NCBI GenBank assembly: GCA_947561585.1 | Contig: CANNZV010001035.1 | Location: forward strand, 62,001 to 126,000 | Length of the DNA stretch: 64,000 nt | Reading direction: 5' to 3' | Source: Caprella mutica | Lineage: Eukaryota > Arthropoda > Malacostraca > Amphipoda > Caprellidae | Shown here: in pieces, positions 21,240 to 32,600 of the stretch | How the letters are laid out: every line of letters starts with the position of its first letter | Position numbering within the stretch: the stretch's first letter is position 1 | Made by a program: the position numbers and the translations under genes | The notes under the pieces: model-generated | What the model saw: only the letters and a program-made list of their open reading frames with translations | The model's database searches: none | Told to the model about the DNA's origin: nothing

Positions 21240-21896
21240 TCAGGTAAATTGCGGCCCATTAATTTTTAATTGCGGCCCTCTCAAGAGAGTCCCGAGCACA
21301 GAACATTGAATAGAAGAAGTGTAGATCCCATTATATTACTCTTGAGTGCCGTTTACAGTGACGTCACTTAAACTAGAGCCACTCAGCCAATCAGAGGCTT
21401 CGTTTCACCAGTTCTGTTTGAGTCCGTATTTTGAATGCGTATTACTTCCGAAATCGTGTCAGCTTGTGTTTGTTGCAAAGAAGATTAGTTTATTATTGCT
21501 TAGTAGCTGGAATATAGATTAATCGTGTACATAATTTGGTAGGAAGATATGACTCCCAGCAAAGATAATGAGCTGAGGTAGAATGCACGCTCAAACTGTT
21601 TTTGAGAGAGTGTTTATAGTGACGTCAGCGATCAATGGACGTGATTGGTTGAAATTTTACGACAGTGTACACAATGTGTACACGTTTGATGTGAGCTTCT
21701 TCTTATTCAATGTTCTGTGGTCCCGAGTCTCTAAAACATTCTGAACCGAAATTACATTAAAATGTTGGATAGCTATCAAAAGAAGCGCAGTGCATGCTAT
21801 AATTTATTAATTTAAGTTTTTAATGTGCGTTTTGAATGCATGATGTTTCTGTTGTAAGAGGCCGCAGTTAGTCAGTGTGCTGTAATTTACCTGCTT
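21240..21896. mobile_element. Element with CAGGTAAATT ends, interrupted by another insertion
   Basis: The left end CAGGTAAATTGCGGCCC and the right end, reversed (CAGGTAAATTACAGCAC), match imperfectly and bracket about 230 bp of own sequence plus the 423-bp insertion at 21297-21719. CAG ends hint at hAT, but no target duplication was seen. Confidence 0.4.
21297..21719. mobile_element. 423-bp element with perfect 8-bp TSD GTCCCGAG
   Basis: The terminal inverted repeats CACAGAACATTGAATA and TATTCAATGTTCTGTG continue into AGAAGAAG / CTTCTTCTT. GTCCCGAG directly abuts both ends (21289-21296 and 21720-21727). Inside are two GTGACGTCA motifs and an AGCCAATCAG motif. A non-autonomous hAT-type element by TSD length; its TIR differs from the CCA-type modules around it. 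Confidence 0.75.
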
Positions 21897-21904
21897 GACC
21901 ATAG

Positions 21905-22200
21905 CACCAGTGTGCAAAGCATGTACAATCAGTCTCCAGATATTTCATTATTAGGGAAATTTGTCTCCAAAGATTTTCAAATTTCTCTCCAATATGGCTG
22001 AAAATCTCAAAATACTCTCCAATAATGAATAATTACATGTAAATGTAGGAAATAATTGGAAATTATGGCCAGATAATTCTGGAGACAAATTTCAAATCCT
22101 CAATAGTCGCCAGATAAACTTCACAACTTCATGCATCGTTTGCAGACTGGCCCTAGGAAAATTAATGTAAATATTGGAATTAATTCAAAGAGTTTTGAGA
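21905..22200. mobile_element. Module C copy
   Basis: Recognised by GTGCAAAGCATGTACAATCAG, TCTCCAGATATTTCATTATT and a right end TTTGCAGACTGGCCC near 22138-22154. No target duplication found. Confidence 0.45.
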
Positions 22201-22379
22201 AAATATCTAAAATTTCTCTCTTATTCTGCAGACTGGATTTTGAGCCATTCCCAGTCAATATTTCATGGTGAAAAAATTCTCACTGCTAAATTTTTCCTCT
22301 TTGAAAATAATTTTCTAGCAAATTCAGTTGATTTTTAACTATATACTCCTATGTTATACTGTCACCATTAATTTTTGGT

Positions 22380-22802
22380 GGCTAAATGAGGAAAATGTTG
22401 GTGGATCAGCCAAATATGTTGGTGAATTTTTTCAGCTTTTTGAACAGGTCTGTCCATGTTAAAAAGTATAGCAGGAAAGTCTCCAGTTTAGCGAGAAAAT
22501 GGATCCCGGTCACCACATTTAACTTTCAAGATACTTTAAAGAAGAAATTTGACTTCCTAGTGAAGATTTTACACTTGAAAACACTTGAAAATATCCTCAT
22601 GCTTCATGTCTGATGTCTTGAGACTATTTTATGAGTGATTTACTTGTTATATTACTTAATAATTAATAAACATGTTTTCAATTTATTTCACCCCTCAAAA
22701 GTCGCTAATAAACTGGTGACTTTGTCCATACTTTGAAACATGGAAGTCTGTGTGTTTTGGTGCAACAAATACAGACTGGAGCCCTTCAACCAGACTGCAG
22801 GA
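22380..22802. mobile_element. Module B (reverse) with nested module E at 22454-22743
   Basis: B-type sequence (GGTGGATCAGCCAAATA...TTTCAGC) is broken by an E element running from CCATGTTAAAAAGTATAGC to ACTTTGAAACATGG. It then resumes as GGTGCAACAAATACAGACTGG. The flanking octamers AGGTCTGT (22446-22453) and AAGTCTGT (22744-22751) match at 7 of 8 positions. Confidence 0.65.
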
Positions 22803-23190
22803 ACTCGTAAACAACTCTGGAAAATACCTTAGGCTAACAGATGAATTTTAGAGGCTAAATGCTGTGGATTATAGTTCCCATTAATTTATTACTGTATTTA
22901 AAGGTTTGCTAAAATCCAACGGAGTGATTAATCCATCAGAAAAGACAACAGAGCTCGTAAAGGGAGGAAATTAAGGATTGTTCACAAAAAAGGTTAAAAA
23001 ATGACCCATATTCTTGCAAATGGCAAGATCTTAGAAATAGCTGCAAACATTTTTCATCAATTTGTCTAGTCCTGAAACATTTTTCCCGTTTCCCCTCCAA
23101 AAATTAATGGCAATATATGAATTAATAGCTAAATATCCTCCGACATTGCAGGAATTTTTTTTATTAGAGAAATTGAATATCTGCTGATAT
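22803..23190. other. Unassigned interval in the mosaic
   Basis: No clear module order; scattered A/F-like fragments. No gene seen. Confidence 0.35.
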
Positions 23191-24360
23191 ATCATTGGAA
23201 TTTATTGTCAAATACAATCTGGTTTGTCTCCTTCCTAAGGTATGCTACAAAATTAATTTGGAGAGAATTTATGATAATTTGATCATTTTGGAAAGAAAAT
23301 TGGTGATTTTTAGTAAGTTGAATGCCAGTCTGTACTCTGTAATTCATGGTAAATTCCACAGACATGTCAGTGGAAGTTCCCCCCTTTGCAAACAATATTC
23401 TGGCAAGTCGGTGGATTATTAGCTATTTATTCCTATGTTACCATTAAATTTTGGTGGATAAATTGGGAAAATGTTGGTGGATCAGCCAAATTACTGGAAA
23501 TTTATTGTGGATTTTTTTAGCTTTTTGAAGAAGTCAGTGAGATTTTGTACACCAAATACAGACTGGCCAGTCTGAAGAGAAGGTCTCCACAGACCCAGGA
23601 TTTTTTACAGAAATAATTCCAAGTAAAATAGTATGTCTCATAAACTCACCATTTGTCTCTCCAGCTCTCTCCAAAATTCAACAAATTCTCTCCAAAATGA
23701 TCAAATTTTCATAAATTTTCTCCAAAATAACATTGTAGCATAGGAGAAAAATAGATAAAACTCGCCATTTGCATTTGAAGGGCTCAAAATAACTGTCACA
23801 AACTCGCCATTAAAATAGCGAGTTTGGACATGCTTTATTGCTTGGCAGAAATTAGGATTTGGGCGCAGAAATTAACATGGGAACATAGGAATTAAACCAG
23901 TCTGCAGAACGTGGGACATTTTTGACATTTTCTGGGCGAACAATCCTAAATTTCCTCTTATATTTACATGTATTTTACTGAGGACAGAAACCAAAATAGA
24001 AGATTTCTTGGGGAACATTTTACCAGTTTCTGCTGTCTGGGAATTGAAGAGAATTTGGGCGCAGGATTAATCAACAAATCCTGCTATACTTTTCAGACTG
24101 GCAGACTGGGTGGAATGGAGATTTTATGCCAGTCTGTATTTTGTGGTAAATTCCACCGACATGTCGGTGGAATTTTTTCCGTTTGAAAATAATATTCTGG
24201 CAAAATCAATGGATTTTTAGCTATTTAATCCTATGTTACCATTAATTTTTGGTGGTTAAATTAGGAAAATGTTGGTGAATCAGCCAAATTACTGGAAATT
24301 TATGGTGGATTTTTTCCTTTTATGAAAAAGTCAGTGGGATTTTGTGCACCCCTAGTTTCA
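23191..24360. mobile_element. Cluster of modules B, D and F
   Basis: It contains a B element (about 23325-23566, with the GACATGTC palindrome near its end), a reversed D element (23621-23845, CCAAGTAAAATAGTATG to CATGCTTTATTGCTTGG, flanked by CAGAAATaaTT and CAGAAATT), an F element from 23897 (CCAGTCTGCAGAACGTGGG), and another B from 24129 (CCAGTCTGTATTTTGTGG, palindrome ACCGACATGTCGGT) that is truncated near 24350. No coding frame is credible. Confidence 0.55.
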
Positions 24361-24952
24361 GAGAATGTTCATTGAGTCGCCAATATATCTTTTTTTTAAA
24401 AATAAGTCAACAAAAATTAGCAATGCAGTTGCCAGTCGTTAAAATTTAATTCCAATTTTGAAAGTCGACAGTCATCATTACCTATATTATTATACCCACC
24501 TAATTAACATACCTTAATATATAATTGACTCATTGAGAGCGTATCAGCCAATCAGGGAGAGGCATACAACTAATACCAGCCAATCACAGAGAGGCATACT
24601 TTCTTTCATAGTTATTCATTTTTTTTTTTTCGATAATTAGTCAGAGAGCATCAAATTAAAATGACAAGTAGTGACCACATCATTCATAACAAAAGATTGC
24701 AATCTTTCACAGAAAACAGAAAACTAATATACATAATACATGGAGCCATATCAAAACAAAATGGCGGCTTTGTTTACATTTCAACAACGATGATTTCCGC
24801 CGTTTATACATATTCTTGAGTCACCAATTTTAATTTTAAATCTAATTATAGTGCTCATTAGTCATCTATATATGGGAAAGATACTTATTATCACAAATTT
24901 TAAATCGACAATTAATCGACGACTTGTTACATACTCTTAAACCCAGGTAATA
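24361..24952. other. Unassigned interval between mosaic elements
   Basis: AT-rich, with two copies of an AGCCAATCA...GAGAGGCATAC motif (24548 and 24579) that recurs near 26901. Nothing coding. Confidence 0.4.
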
Positions 24953-25657
24953 TTGCATGTCCAAACTCGCCATTTTAATGGCAAGTTTGTGACAGTCATT
25001 TTGAGTAATTCAATTGCAAATGGAGAGTTTCATCTATTTTTCCCCTAGACTGTATTTCATGGTAAATTCCACCGACATGTCGGTGGAATTTTTCTCCATT
25101 GAAAATAATATTCTGGTAAAAGTCAGTGGATTTTTAGCTATTTATTCCTGTGTTACCATTAATTTTTGGTGGAGAAATGGGTAAAATGTTAGTGGATCAG
25201 CAAAATTACTAGAAATTTATGGTGGATTTTTTCAGCTTTTTCAAAAAGTCAGTGGAATTTTGTGCACCAAATACAGACCCAGTCTGCAGAATGTGTCTCT
25301 TCTCCCTCAAAGACTTTAATTTGAGAGAGAGCTACTCTCTGACTCTCAGCAGCAGATTCTGAATCTCCCGCAGCTAAATTAATGGTAACATAGAATTAGG
25401 AATTAATTCAAAATCTCCCGCATCTAAATTAATGGTAACATAGGAATTAATTCAAGATCTCCTGCAGAGATCTCCAATTTCTAAAATTCGACCAAAAACT
25501 CCCACAGAGAGTCTTGGAAAAATGTTCCATATTCTGCAGACTGGATACAGACTGGTTTTTCTCCTAAGCTACAATGTTATTTTGGAGAGAAATAATGATA
25601 ATTTGATCATTTTGGAGAGAGCTGGAGAGACAAAGGGTGAGTTTATGAGACATACTA
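24953..25657. mobile_element. Three-level nest: module D > module B > module A, each with an 8-bp TSD
   Basis: D runs from CCAGGTAATATTGCATGTCC to TATTTTACTTGG, flanked by TCTTAAAC on both sides (24945-24952, 25658-25665). Inside it, B (25045-25555) is flanked by TTTTTCCC and TTTTTCTC. Inside B, A (25279-25544) is flanked by ATACAGAC on both sides (25271-25278, 25545-25552). Removing each insert restores the normal order of its host element. Confidence 0.8.
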
Positions 25658-25686
25658 TTTTACTTGGTCTTAAACTAGGTGTGCCA

Positions 25687-25858
25687 CCAGTCTGCAGAAT
25701 ATGGGACATTTTTAACATCATCTGTGCGAACAATCCTTAATTTTCTTCCTATATTTACATGTATTTTACTGAGAACAGAAGCCAAAATAGAGGATTTCTT
25801 GGAGAACAGTTTACCAGTTCCTGCAGCCTGGGTTAAGGTGTGCACCAAATACAGACTG
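25687..25858. mobile_element. Module F with adjoining B end
   Basis: Starts CCAGTCTGCAGAATATGGG. The internal segment (CTATATTTACATGTATTTTA, CCAAAATAGAGGATTTCTTG) recurs near 23950-24010 and, partly, 16380-16400. It ends at a B-type terminus GTGCACCAAATACAGACTGG. Confidence 0.5.
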
Positions 25859-26700
25859 GAGTTTATGAGCAATACCTACTATTTTACTGGACTCAATGAC
25901 TCTCATCCAGACTGCAGGCAGAATAAGGAACATTTTTCAAAGACTCTCTGGCCTCTGCCAGAGTTTTTGATTGAATTTTAGAAATTGGAGATCTCTGTGG
26001 AGTGCAGGAGATCATGAATTAATTCCTTGTTAGTATAATGTTACCATTAATTTTGCTGCGGGAGATTTTGAATTAATTCCTATGTTACCATTTAGTTAGC
26101 TGCGGGAGATTCTGAATCTCAGAATCTGCTGCTGACTATGTTTCAAAGTATGGACAAAATCGCCAATATATTGGCAACTTTTGAGGGGTTAAATAAGTTG
26201 GAAAACCCGTAAATAACAAGTAAATCACTCATAAATAGTCTCAAAAGATGCACATGCATCAGACATGAAGCATAAGGATGTTTTGAATTGTTTTCAAGTG
26301 TAAAATCTTCACTGGGAAGCCTAATTTCTCCTTTAAAGTGTCTTAAATGTGGCGACCTGGATCCATTTTCTCACTAAACTGGCGACTTTCCTGTCACACT
26401 TTAAAACATGGACTGCTGGGTCAAAGAGTAATCAGTAACTCTCATTCAAATTAAAATCTCTGCGGGAGAAGAGACACGTTCTGCAGACTGGACTCCAGAA
26501 CCCAGTCTGCAAAAGATGCAGGAAGTTGGTGAAGTTTATCCGGCGACTCTTTAGATTTGAGGCCTCGAAATTAGTCTCCTGAATTATCCGGCGACCAGTC
26601 TGCAGAATGAGAATATGGAACATTTTTCCAAGACTCTCTGCAGGAGTTTTTGATTGAATTTTAGAAATTGGAGATCTCTGTGCCAGTCTGGAAAGTAGTG
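25859..26700. mobile_element. Fragments of modules A and C around module E (26139-26408)
   Basis: Reverse A sequence (GGGAGATTTTGAATTAATTCC) on both sides of an E element (TATGTTTCAAAGTATGGAC to CACTTTAAAACATGG). C/A ends follow near 26484-26600 (CAGTCTGCAAAAGATGCAGG; CAGTCTGCAGAATGAG). Boundaries are approximate. Confidence 0.5.
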
Positions 26701-27329
26701 CAGATCATCGTTAATTCTTTTGTATAATTTTCATATCGTCATAAGAAATATATAAATCGTCGTTTCGATAATTTTAACCAATAATCTCCGTCGTAAAATT
26801 AATTCAGACAAACTAATATCTGTTACTATTATAGCCTACCACAGAGTACAGACCACTAAATAGGAAGATGCTTAACTGCTACGACACTAATGGCCAAATA
26901 TCAACCAATCAGAGAGAAGCATACAGTGACGCCGGTGACGTCACATATTACAACGTACATACGGGTATATAATTATGTAATGGTCAGAGCTAAATTCTCA
27001 TTCACTTGCTACCAATTAGGAGTGACTAAAGCAGATATGTAAAAAAAGTTTAGGTAATTAAAGTATAAAGGTATATTTATCATAAAATAGAAAGAAGGGG
27101 ATTTAGGCCCCCATAAACCCTCTTCTTATATTATATTCTGAGGTAAGTTTTGAGTTATTGTACGATAACACATTTTCGACCCTACAATATGGGAATTCTG
27201 TAAGTTATGAATTAGCGTTGAATTTCAGATCCTCGGTCATAGGTAGGTATGATAAATTACGATAGGAACCTATAATAAATTAATAATACCTATTTTCTCA
27301 AAATAAGCGTTACCTATTGCGGTATTAAA
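26701..27329. other. Gene-free interval
   Basis: AT-rich with a GTGACGCCGGTGACGTCAC stretch near 26927 and a one-ended copy of the TAAGTTATGAATTAG...TCCTCGGTCATA MITE end near 27200-27240. No gene seen. Confidence 0.4.
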
Positions 27330-27492
27330 CATGTAATGATATAATAATTATTTATCAGACAAGTAACTACCTTACTGGGTATTGTTGATGAAAGGGGGGG
27401 AGGGTAACTTGGTAAGTACTAAGTAAGTGTGGCTGTGATTGGTGCATCGCACTATCAAATGCAGTGATGTCATTAAAAACTCTCCACCCTAT

Positions 27493-27752
27493 CCAGTCTG
27501 CAGAATGCATCTCTTCTCCCGCAGAGACTTTATTTTGAGAGAGAGCTACTCTCTGACTCTCAGCAGCAGATTCAAAATCTCCCGCAGCTAAATTAATGAT
27601 AAAACAGGAATTAATTCAAAATCTCCCGCAGCTGAATTAATGGTAACATAGGAATTAATTCAAGATCTCCCGCAGAGATCTACAATTTCTAAAATTCAAT
27701 CAAAAACTCCCGCAGAGAGTCTTGGAAAAATGTTCCATATTCTGCAGACTGG
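27493..27752. mobile_element. Module A, full-length copy
   Basis: 260 bp from CCAGTCTGCAGAATGCATCT to TATTCTGCAGACTGG. The left flank is CACCCTAT (27485-27492) and the right flank is CAC-TAT with two bases lost. The empty site TTCACCCTATTGG is present at about 28515-28527 in the paralogous copy. Confidence 0.75.
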
Positions 27753-28236
27753 CACTATTGGTTAAGAAGAAGTTCAGTGCAATCTTTATGATGTTGACGT
27801 AATAATGTTATGTCAACAACATATTGTCACATTGTGGTTACAATTTAGTTTATATAATTAGTCAGTAATTAATTTTTCGTCGTATATTTATTTAATATAT
27901 AACTTTATAACAAATTTCTGTAATTAATATCTTGAATAGACTATTTTCCTCTATAAAAACGTCGTTAAATTTATTTATCGAAGTGCACCTACTTTCCAGA
28001 CTGGTCTCTGCGGGAGATCTTTAATTAATTCCTGTGTTACCATTATTTTAGCTGCGGGAGATTTTGAATTAATTCCTATGTTACCATTAATTTAGCTGCG
28101 GGAGAATCATGTAATGATATAATAATTATTTATCAGACAAGTAACTACCTAACTGGGTATTGTTGATGAGTGGGGGGGGGGGGGAGGGTAACTTGGTAAG
28201 TACTAAGTAAGTGTGACTGTGATTGGTGCATCGCAC

Positions 28237-28476
28237 CCAGTCTGTATTTGGTGCACAAAATCCCACTGACTTTTTCAAAAAGCTGTAAAAATCCACCATA
28301 GATTTCCAGTAATTTGGCTGATCCACTAACATTCTCCCAATTTATCCACCGAAAATTAATGGTAACATAGGAATAAATAGCTAAATATCCACCGACTTTG
28401 ACAGAATATTATTTTCAAAGGGATAAAATTCCACCGACATGTCGGTGGAATTTACCACGGACCGTATACAGACTGG
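28237..28476. mobile_element. Module B, full-length copy with TSD CATCGCAC
   Basis: 240 bp from CCAGTCTGTATTTGGTGCAC to GTATACAGACTGG, with the subterminal palindrome CCACCGACATGTCGGTGG. CATCGCAC abuts both ends (28229-28236, 28477-28484). The unoccupied site GGTGCATCGCACTATCAA is present near 27448 in the paralogous copy. Confidence 0.85.
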
Positions 28477-28818
28477 CATCGCACTATCAAATGCAGTGAT
28501 GTCATTAAAAACTCTTCACCCTATTGGTTAAGAAGAAGTTCAGTGCAATCTTTATGATGTTGACGTAATAATGTTATGTCAACAACATATTGTCACATTG
28601 TGGTTACAATTTAGTTTATATAATTAGTCAGTAATTAATTTTTCGTCGTATATTTATTTAATATATAACTTTATAACAAATTTCCGTCATTAATATCTTG
28701 AATAGACTATTTTCCTCTATAAAAAAGTCGTTAAAATTTATTTATCGAAGTGCACCTACTTACCAGACTGGTCTCTACTCTCTGCGGGAGATCTTGAATT
28801 AATTAATTTAGCTGCGGG

Positions 28819-29055
28819 CCAGTCTGTATTTGGTGCACAAAATCCCACTGACTTTTTCAAAAAGCTGTAAAAATCCACTATAAATTTCCATTAATTTGGC
28901 TGATCCACCAACATTTTCTCAATTTATCCACCCAAAATTAATGGTAACATAGGAATAAATAGCTAAAAATCCACCGACTTTACCAGATTATTATTTTCAA
29001 AGGGGAAAAAATTCCACCGACATGTCGGTGGAATTTACCACGAAATACAGACTGG
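28819..29055. mobile_element. Module B, full-length copy with TSD GCTGCGGG
   Basis: 237 bp from CCAGTCTGTATTTGG to AAATACAGACTGG. GCTGCGGG is at 28811-28818 and 29056-29063. It is inserted in a reverse module A segment whose empty version (TTTAGCTGCGGGAGATTTT) is visible near 28050-28065. Confidence 0.85.
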
Positions 29056-29991
29056 GCTGCGGGAGATTTTGAATTAATTCCTATGTTACCATTAATTTAG
29101 CTGCGGGAGATCCAGTCTGTATTTTGTGGTAAATTCCACAGACATGTCTGTGAAATTTTTCTCCATTGAAAATAATATTCTGGCAAAGTCGCCAAGTAAT
29201 AAAGCATGTCCGTTTGTGACAGTTATTTTGAGCCCTTCAAATGCAAATGGCGAGTTTTATCTATTTTTCTCCTATGCTACCAGTATGAACAATTGGGCAA
29301 ACAGCTCCCGACCACGTAGTGTTTGCGCCCGCACGCACTAGAATATTTGGAAGTTACCTCCCGCAAGAGTTATTCTACCGCCCGCACCCTGACCAGTGAC
29401 CCGCCCTCCTTATTTATAGCGCCCGCAATGATGAAAGACAATCTAGATCAAACGCGCACGTCCCTCTCAATCAAATATAACTTAAAGCTAATTTTTAACT
29501 TGGTAAGACAGTTAGCCTGTTAGGGACCCAACTTCTCAAAATACCAAGTTAAAGTCATAACTCATAAACAATCAGACACCACACAACCTCTCATGACAGT
29601 AAGTCAACTGAATTGAAATGAAATTTAAAATTGGATTGTGCCGTCTTACAATCAAACTCTGTGTCAGTGATAAAATTACTGTCCTTTTGCCAGTTTTTTT
29701 TCAAATTATTAAAAGAATTATTTTATTATTTCAATTGTCATCCTTTTACTCTCTGTCTATACGTTTTTGATTATTTTTATAATCATTTTAAATAAACGTT
29801 GCTAGTTTTGAATCTAATGAAAATAATGCTACCTACTTACCTAGCTATTTATTTTGAATGTTACCTCAAGTTCGAACACCGGAAATCAAAACAACTAGCG
29901 AACCTTTTATATGAATTGATTATAGACTATATAGCACAGTACAGAGAATATATAGTATCCCAGAGCTATAGGGGGGATATTACGCGTGTCC

Positions 29992-30385
29992 CGGTAGGCT
30001 GTGACGTCACATGTCAACAATGGTGCGTATGTTTGTACGTACAGTACAAACACAAAAGATGGCTGCAACACACCCAACTTTTGTTAAATAACGTTTTCGG
30101 TGATATTTTTTCAATTCCACATTTCCGCATGCTATTATCCAATCTTTATAGTCAACGGACGGAAATTAAAAAATGACTGTTTATCAAATTGCTACTGGTC
30201 TTTTTACACCCAAAATAGTAACAAATTTTTAGTCTTGAAGAAGACGATTTATTCAAGATAATTAGATCATTAGTCAGATCGGTCGCGTTGGCCGCCATCT
30301 TAATTCTCTATTCCACGTGACCCACAACAATTCTGTTTACTATGACGTGACCTCTTGCTTACATACATGACGTCACAGCCTACCC
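29992..30385. mobile_element. 394-bp MITE with GGTAGGCTGTGACGTCA ends
   Basis: Terminal inverted repeats GGTAGGCTGTGACGTCACAT and ATGACGTCACAGCCTACC. Each end contains a CRE-like TGACGTCA palindrome. The 125-codon plus-strand frame overlapping its left half shows no domain. Confidence 0.55.
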
Positions 30386-30615
30386 AGAATAAATTTGAAT
30401 AATACATGTAACTGGGGTACTATACTTTTCTGTTTACTATGCTATATAGTGTTACTGGCTTATTACACATGAGTTTTACGTAGGCATAAAAAAATATTTT
30501 GATCCTAATTTATACAATTTTCAGATTCATTACACATTACATTCCAACTTTGATAATATTCAAAGCAATTCTCGTTCTGGTAAATTAGTTTTCTACGAAG
30601 GTGGATAATTTAGTT

Positions 30616-30832
30616 AGGGTAAGTACTTAATTATCGGTCAGTTCCACATTTTCGGTCATATAAGGTGAAACAATATAAAAATAATTATTTCACTAGGATT
30701 GGTAGAGTAAGAACAACCAACCCGGGTTTGCAGAAGTATTACATAGCACTCTGTAATAATAATACTTTTAATTTTGTTTTTATTCACATGACCGCAAACG
30801 GTGTACAGACCAATAATTCGGAATTTACCCTA
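30616..30832. mobile_element. MITE copy M4
   Basis: Left end AGGGTAAGTACTTAATTATC and right end AATAATTCGGAATTTACCCT, the same family as 3556-3762. Nested in the 3.9-kb element. Confidence 0.6.
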
Positions 30833-30954
30833 GTATATTCCAATATTGTTTTATATTTTTGTTTGAAATTTTTAATGTTTAATCAATAAAATTTCATTAA
30901 TGTTTAATAAACCTGCCTAGTTAAAATCTTTAATCTTATGTTCAAAAATATGAA

Positions 30955-31160
30955 ATTGTTCGATAACTTGGAACTCACCCAGATGAATTTTATGATCGAA
31001 AATATAATATTTTCTATCATAAAATTTTAATTGGGTGAATTCCAAGTTACTGAACTGTTCGAACCATATTTCTACCATGAAAATATTTTAACCGCGTGAA
31101 TTCCAAGTTATCGAACAATTTCACATTTCCGATCAAAGAATTTTAGCTGGGTGAGTTATG
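30955..31160. repeat. Inverted-repeat cluster related to MITE ends
   Basis: Repeated, inverted variants of GTTCGATAACTTGGAACTCA and ATCATAAAATTTTAATTGGG. Likely a degraded MITE or several overlapping copies. Confidence 0.4.
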
Positions 31161-32340
31161 GAACTCACTTAGTTAAAATATTTTTATGATTGAAAATATA
31201 GAACCGGACAACAGACAAATAAAAATAAGGAAACTTCTTATGAGGGGTGATTAAGTTATTGAAGAAGAATTGTAAACTGAGTATTTGTTATTTTGATAGC
31301 AATTCTTACTAAGCAATATTTGATAGTACATAAAATATTATATATAAATATTACATAAATCAAATTATATATCCGATAACAACATCAATGTGTCTCTATC
31401 CAGTTACATCGATATATCTCTATCTAGTTATATATATAGTGATAGTACAACATGACGTTAGATATATCATATATAACTAGAAACAACGATTAGTGTTTTC
31501 AGTTATAAAATATAATAGATATTTACTTTTTCTTCAATTATTAGACTTAGTTCAAAATGTCTTGTATTCACAACACTATTTAATGCAAATCTTTTCTTAT
31601 TGGTCTAATAAATTAATAAATATTCGCAAATACAAAATGTGTGCTTGTCAGTCGATGACTCAGGATATGCAGTCTCCTCTCCCAACAGATGAAAGTCTCT
31701 GCACAGCACACGTTGTTGTACTCACCTGTCAGTAGCACCACAGCAGTTCTTCAACTTCTCTGCAGTGAATTCACCTGTAGAAGCTATTTAGCTACCATAA
31801 GAATCATCTATCACTTAAGTAATTAACAGAGATATATAAAATAGTAAGAGTCAATTCCGATATTCATATAAGATCACAATTAATTTGTGATTATTTGAAA
31901 GCTATACTTCTTACAAATAAGTTTACGATATTTGAAAAAGCAAATTGTGAAAAGAGCACCAACCAATATCAATACAAATGGGATAAATTATAACTTTATA
32001 TGTGCAAATAATTAATTAAGACATACAGGGATATACTCCATGGTATAGCAGTTTAATTCAATAAAAGATATATAAATACATACTAATGGAGTAAAATAAT
32101 TTTTTATATGTACGAATAATTTTTTCACAAGAAAAGTGAAAAAAGAATGCATCCATTTCTGTTAGAATGTTAAATAATACCCCCCCCCCCACTGTACCAT
32201 TGAAATAATGAAAAATGTGAACAGTAATCATTGTATCTATAGTATCTACTATCTCATACAATTGAAATGACGTAAAATGCAGAATATTATAACAAAATTA
32301 TATTCTTCGTTAGAGATTATTTTTGTATATACGATTGCTT
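31161..32340. other. Gene-free AT-rich interior of the 3.9-kb element
   Basis: No element ends or coding signal. An 11-base C run lies near 32179. Short open frames have no recognisable domain. Confidence 0.4.
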
Positions 32341-32600
32341 TTGATCTGGTACATTCACAATAACTGCTATACTGATGCTGATTTTCATTGTATATCTGTT
32401 ATATTCACAATAACTGCTATTGTATCTGATACCATATTGATTGAAATATTGTATACTGCGACAAATAATTATAGGATCTGATACTATTGATTGAAATATT
32501 GATGAATATTTCGACAAATAATTATAGTATCTGATACCATAGATCGAAATATAGTTGAATACTTCGACAAATAGATAGTGTATATGAAATCATTGAAATA
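32341..32600. repeat. Imperfect tandem repeat, unit about 65-70 bp
   Basis: Recurring segments ATTCACAATAACTGCTAT, GTATCTGATACCAT, TTGATTGAAATATTG and CGACAAATAATTATA, in the same order with substitutions, across about 260 bp. Confidence 0.55.

Larger units (their letters stand above)
27330..29111. repeat. Direct duplication of a ~780-bp unit with different insertions in each copy
   Basis: Copy 1 spans 27330-28107 and copy 2 starts at 28108; both begin CATGTAATGATATAATAATT and include a TTATGTCAACAACATATTG stretch and a reverse module A piece. Copy 1 carries a full A element (27493-27752). Copy 2 lacks it (TTCACCCTATTGG intact) but carries two B elements (28237-28476, 28819-29055) whose target sites are empty in copy 1. 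Confidence 0.85.
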
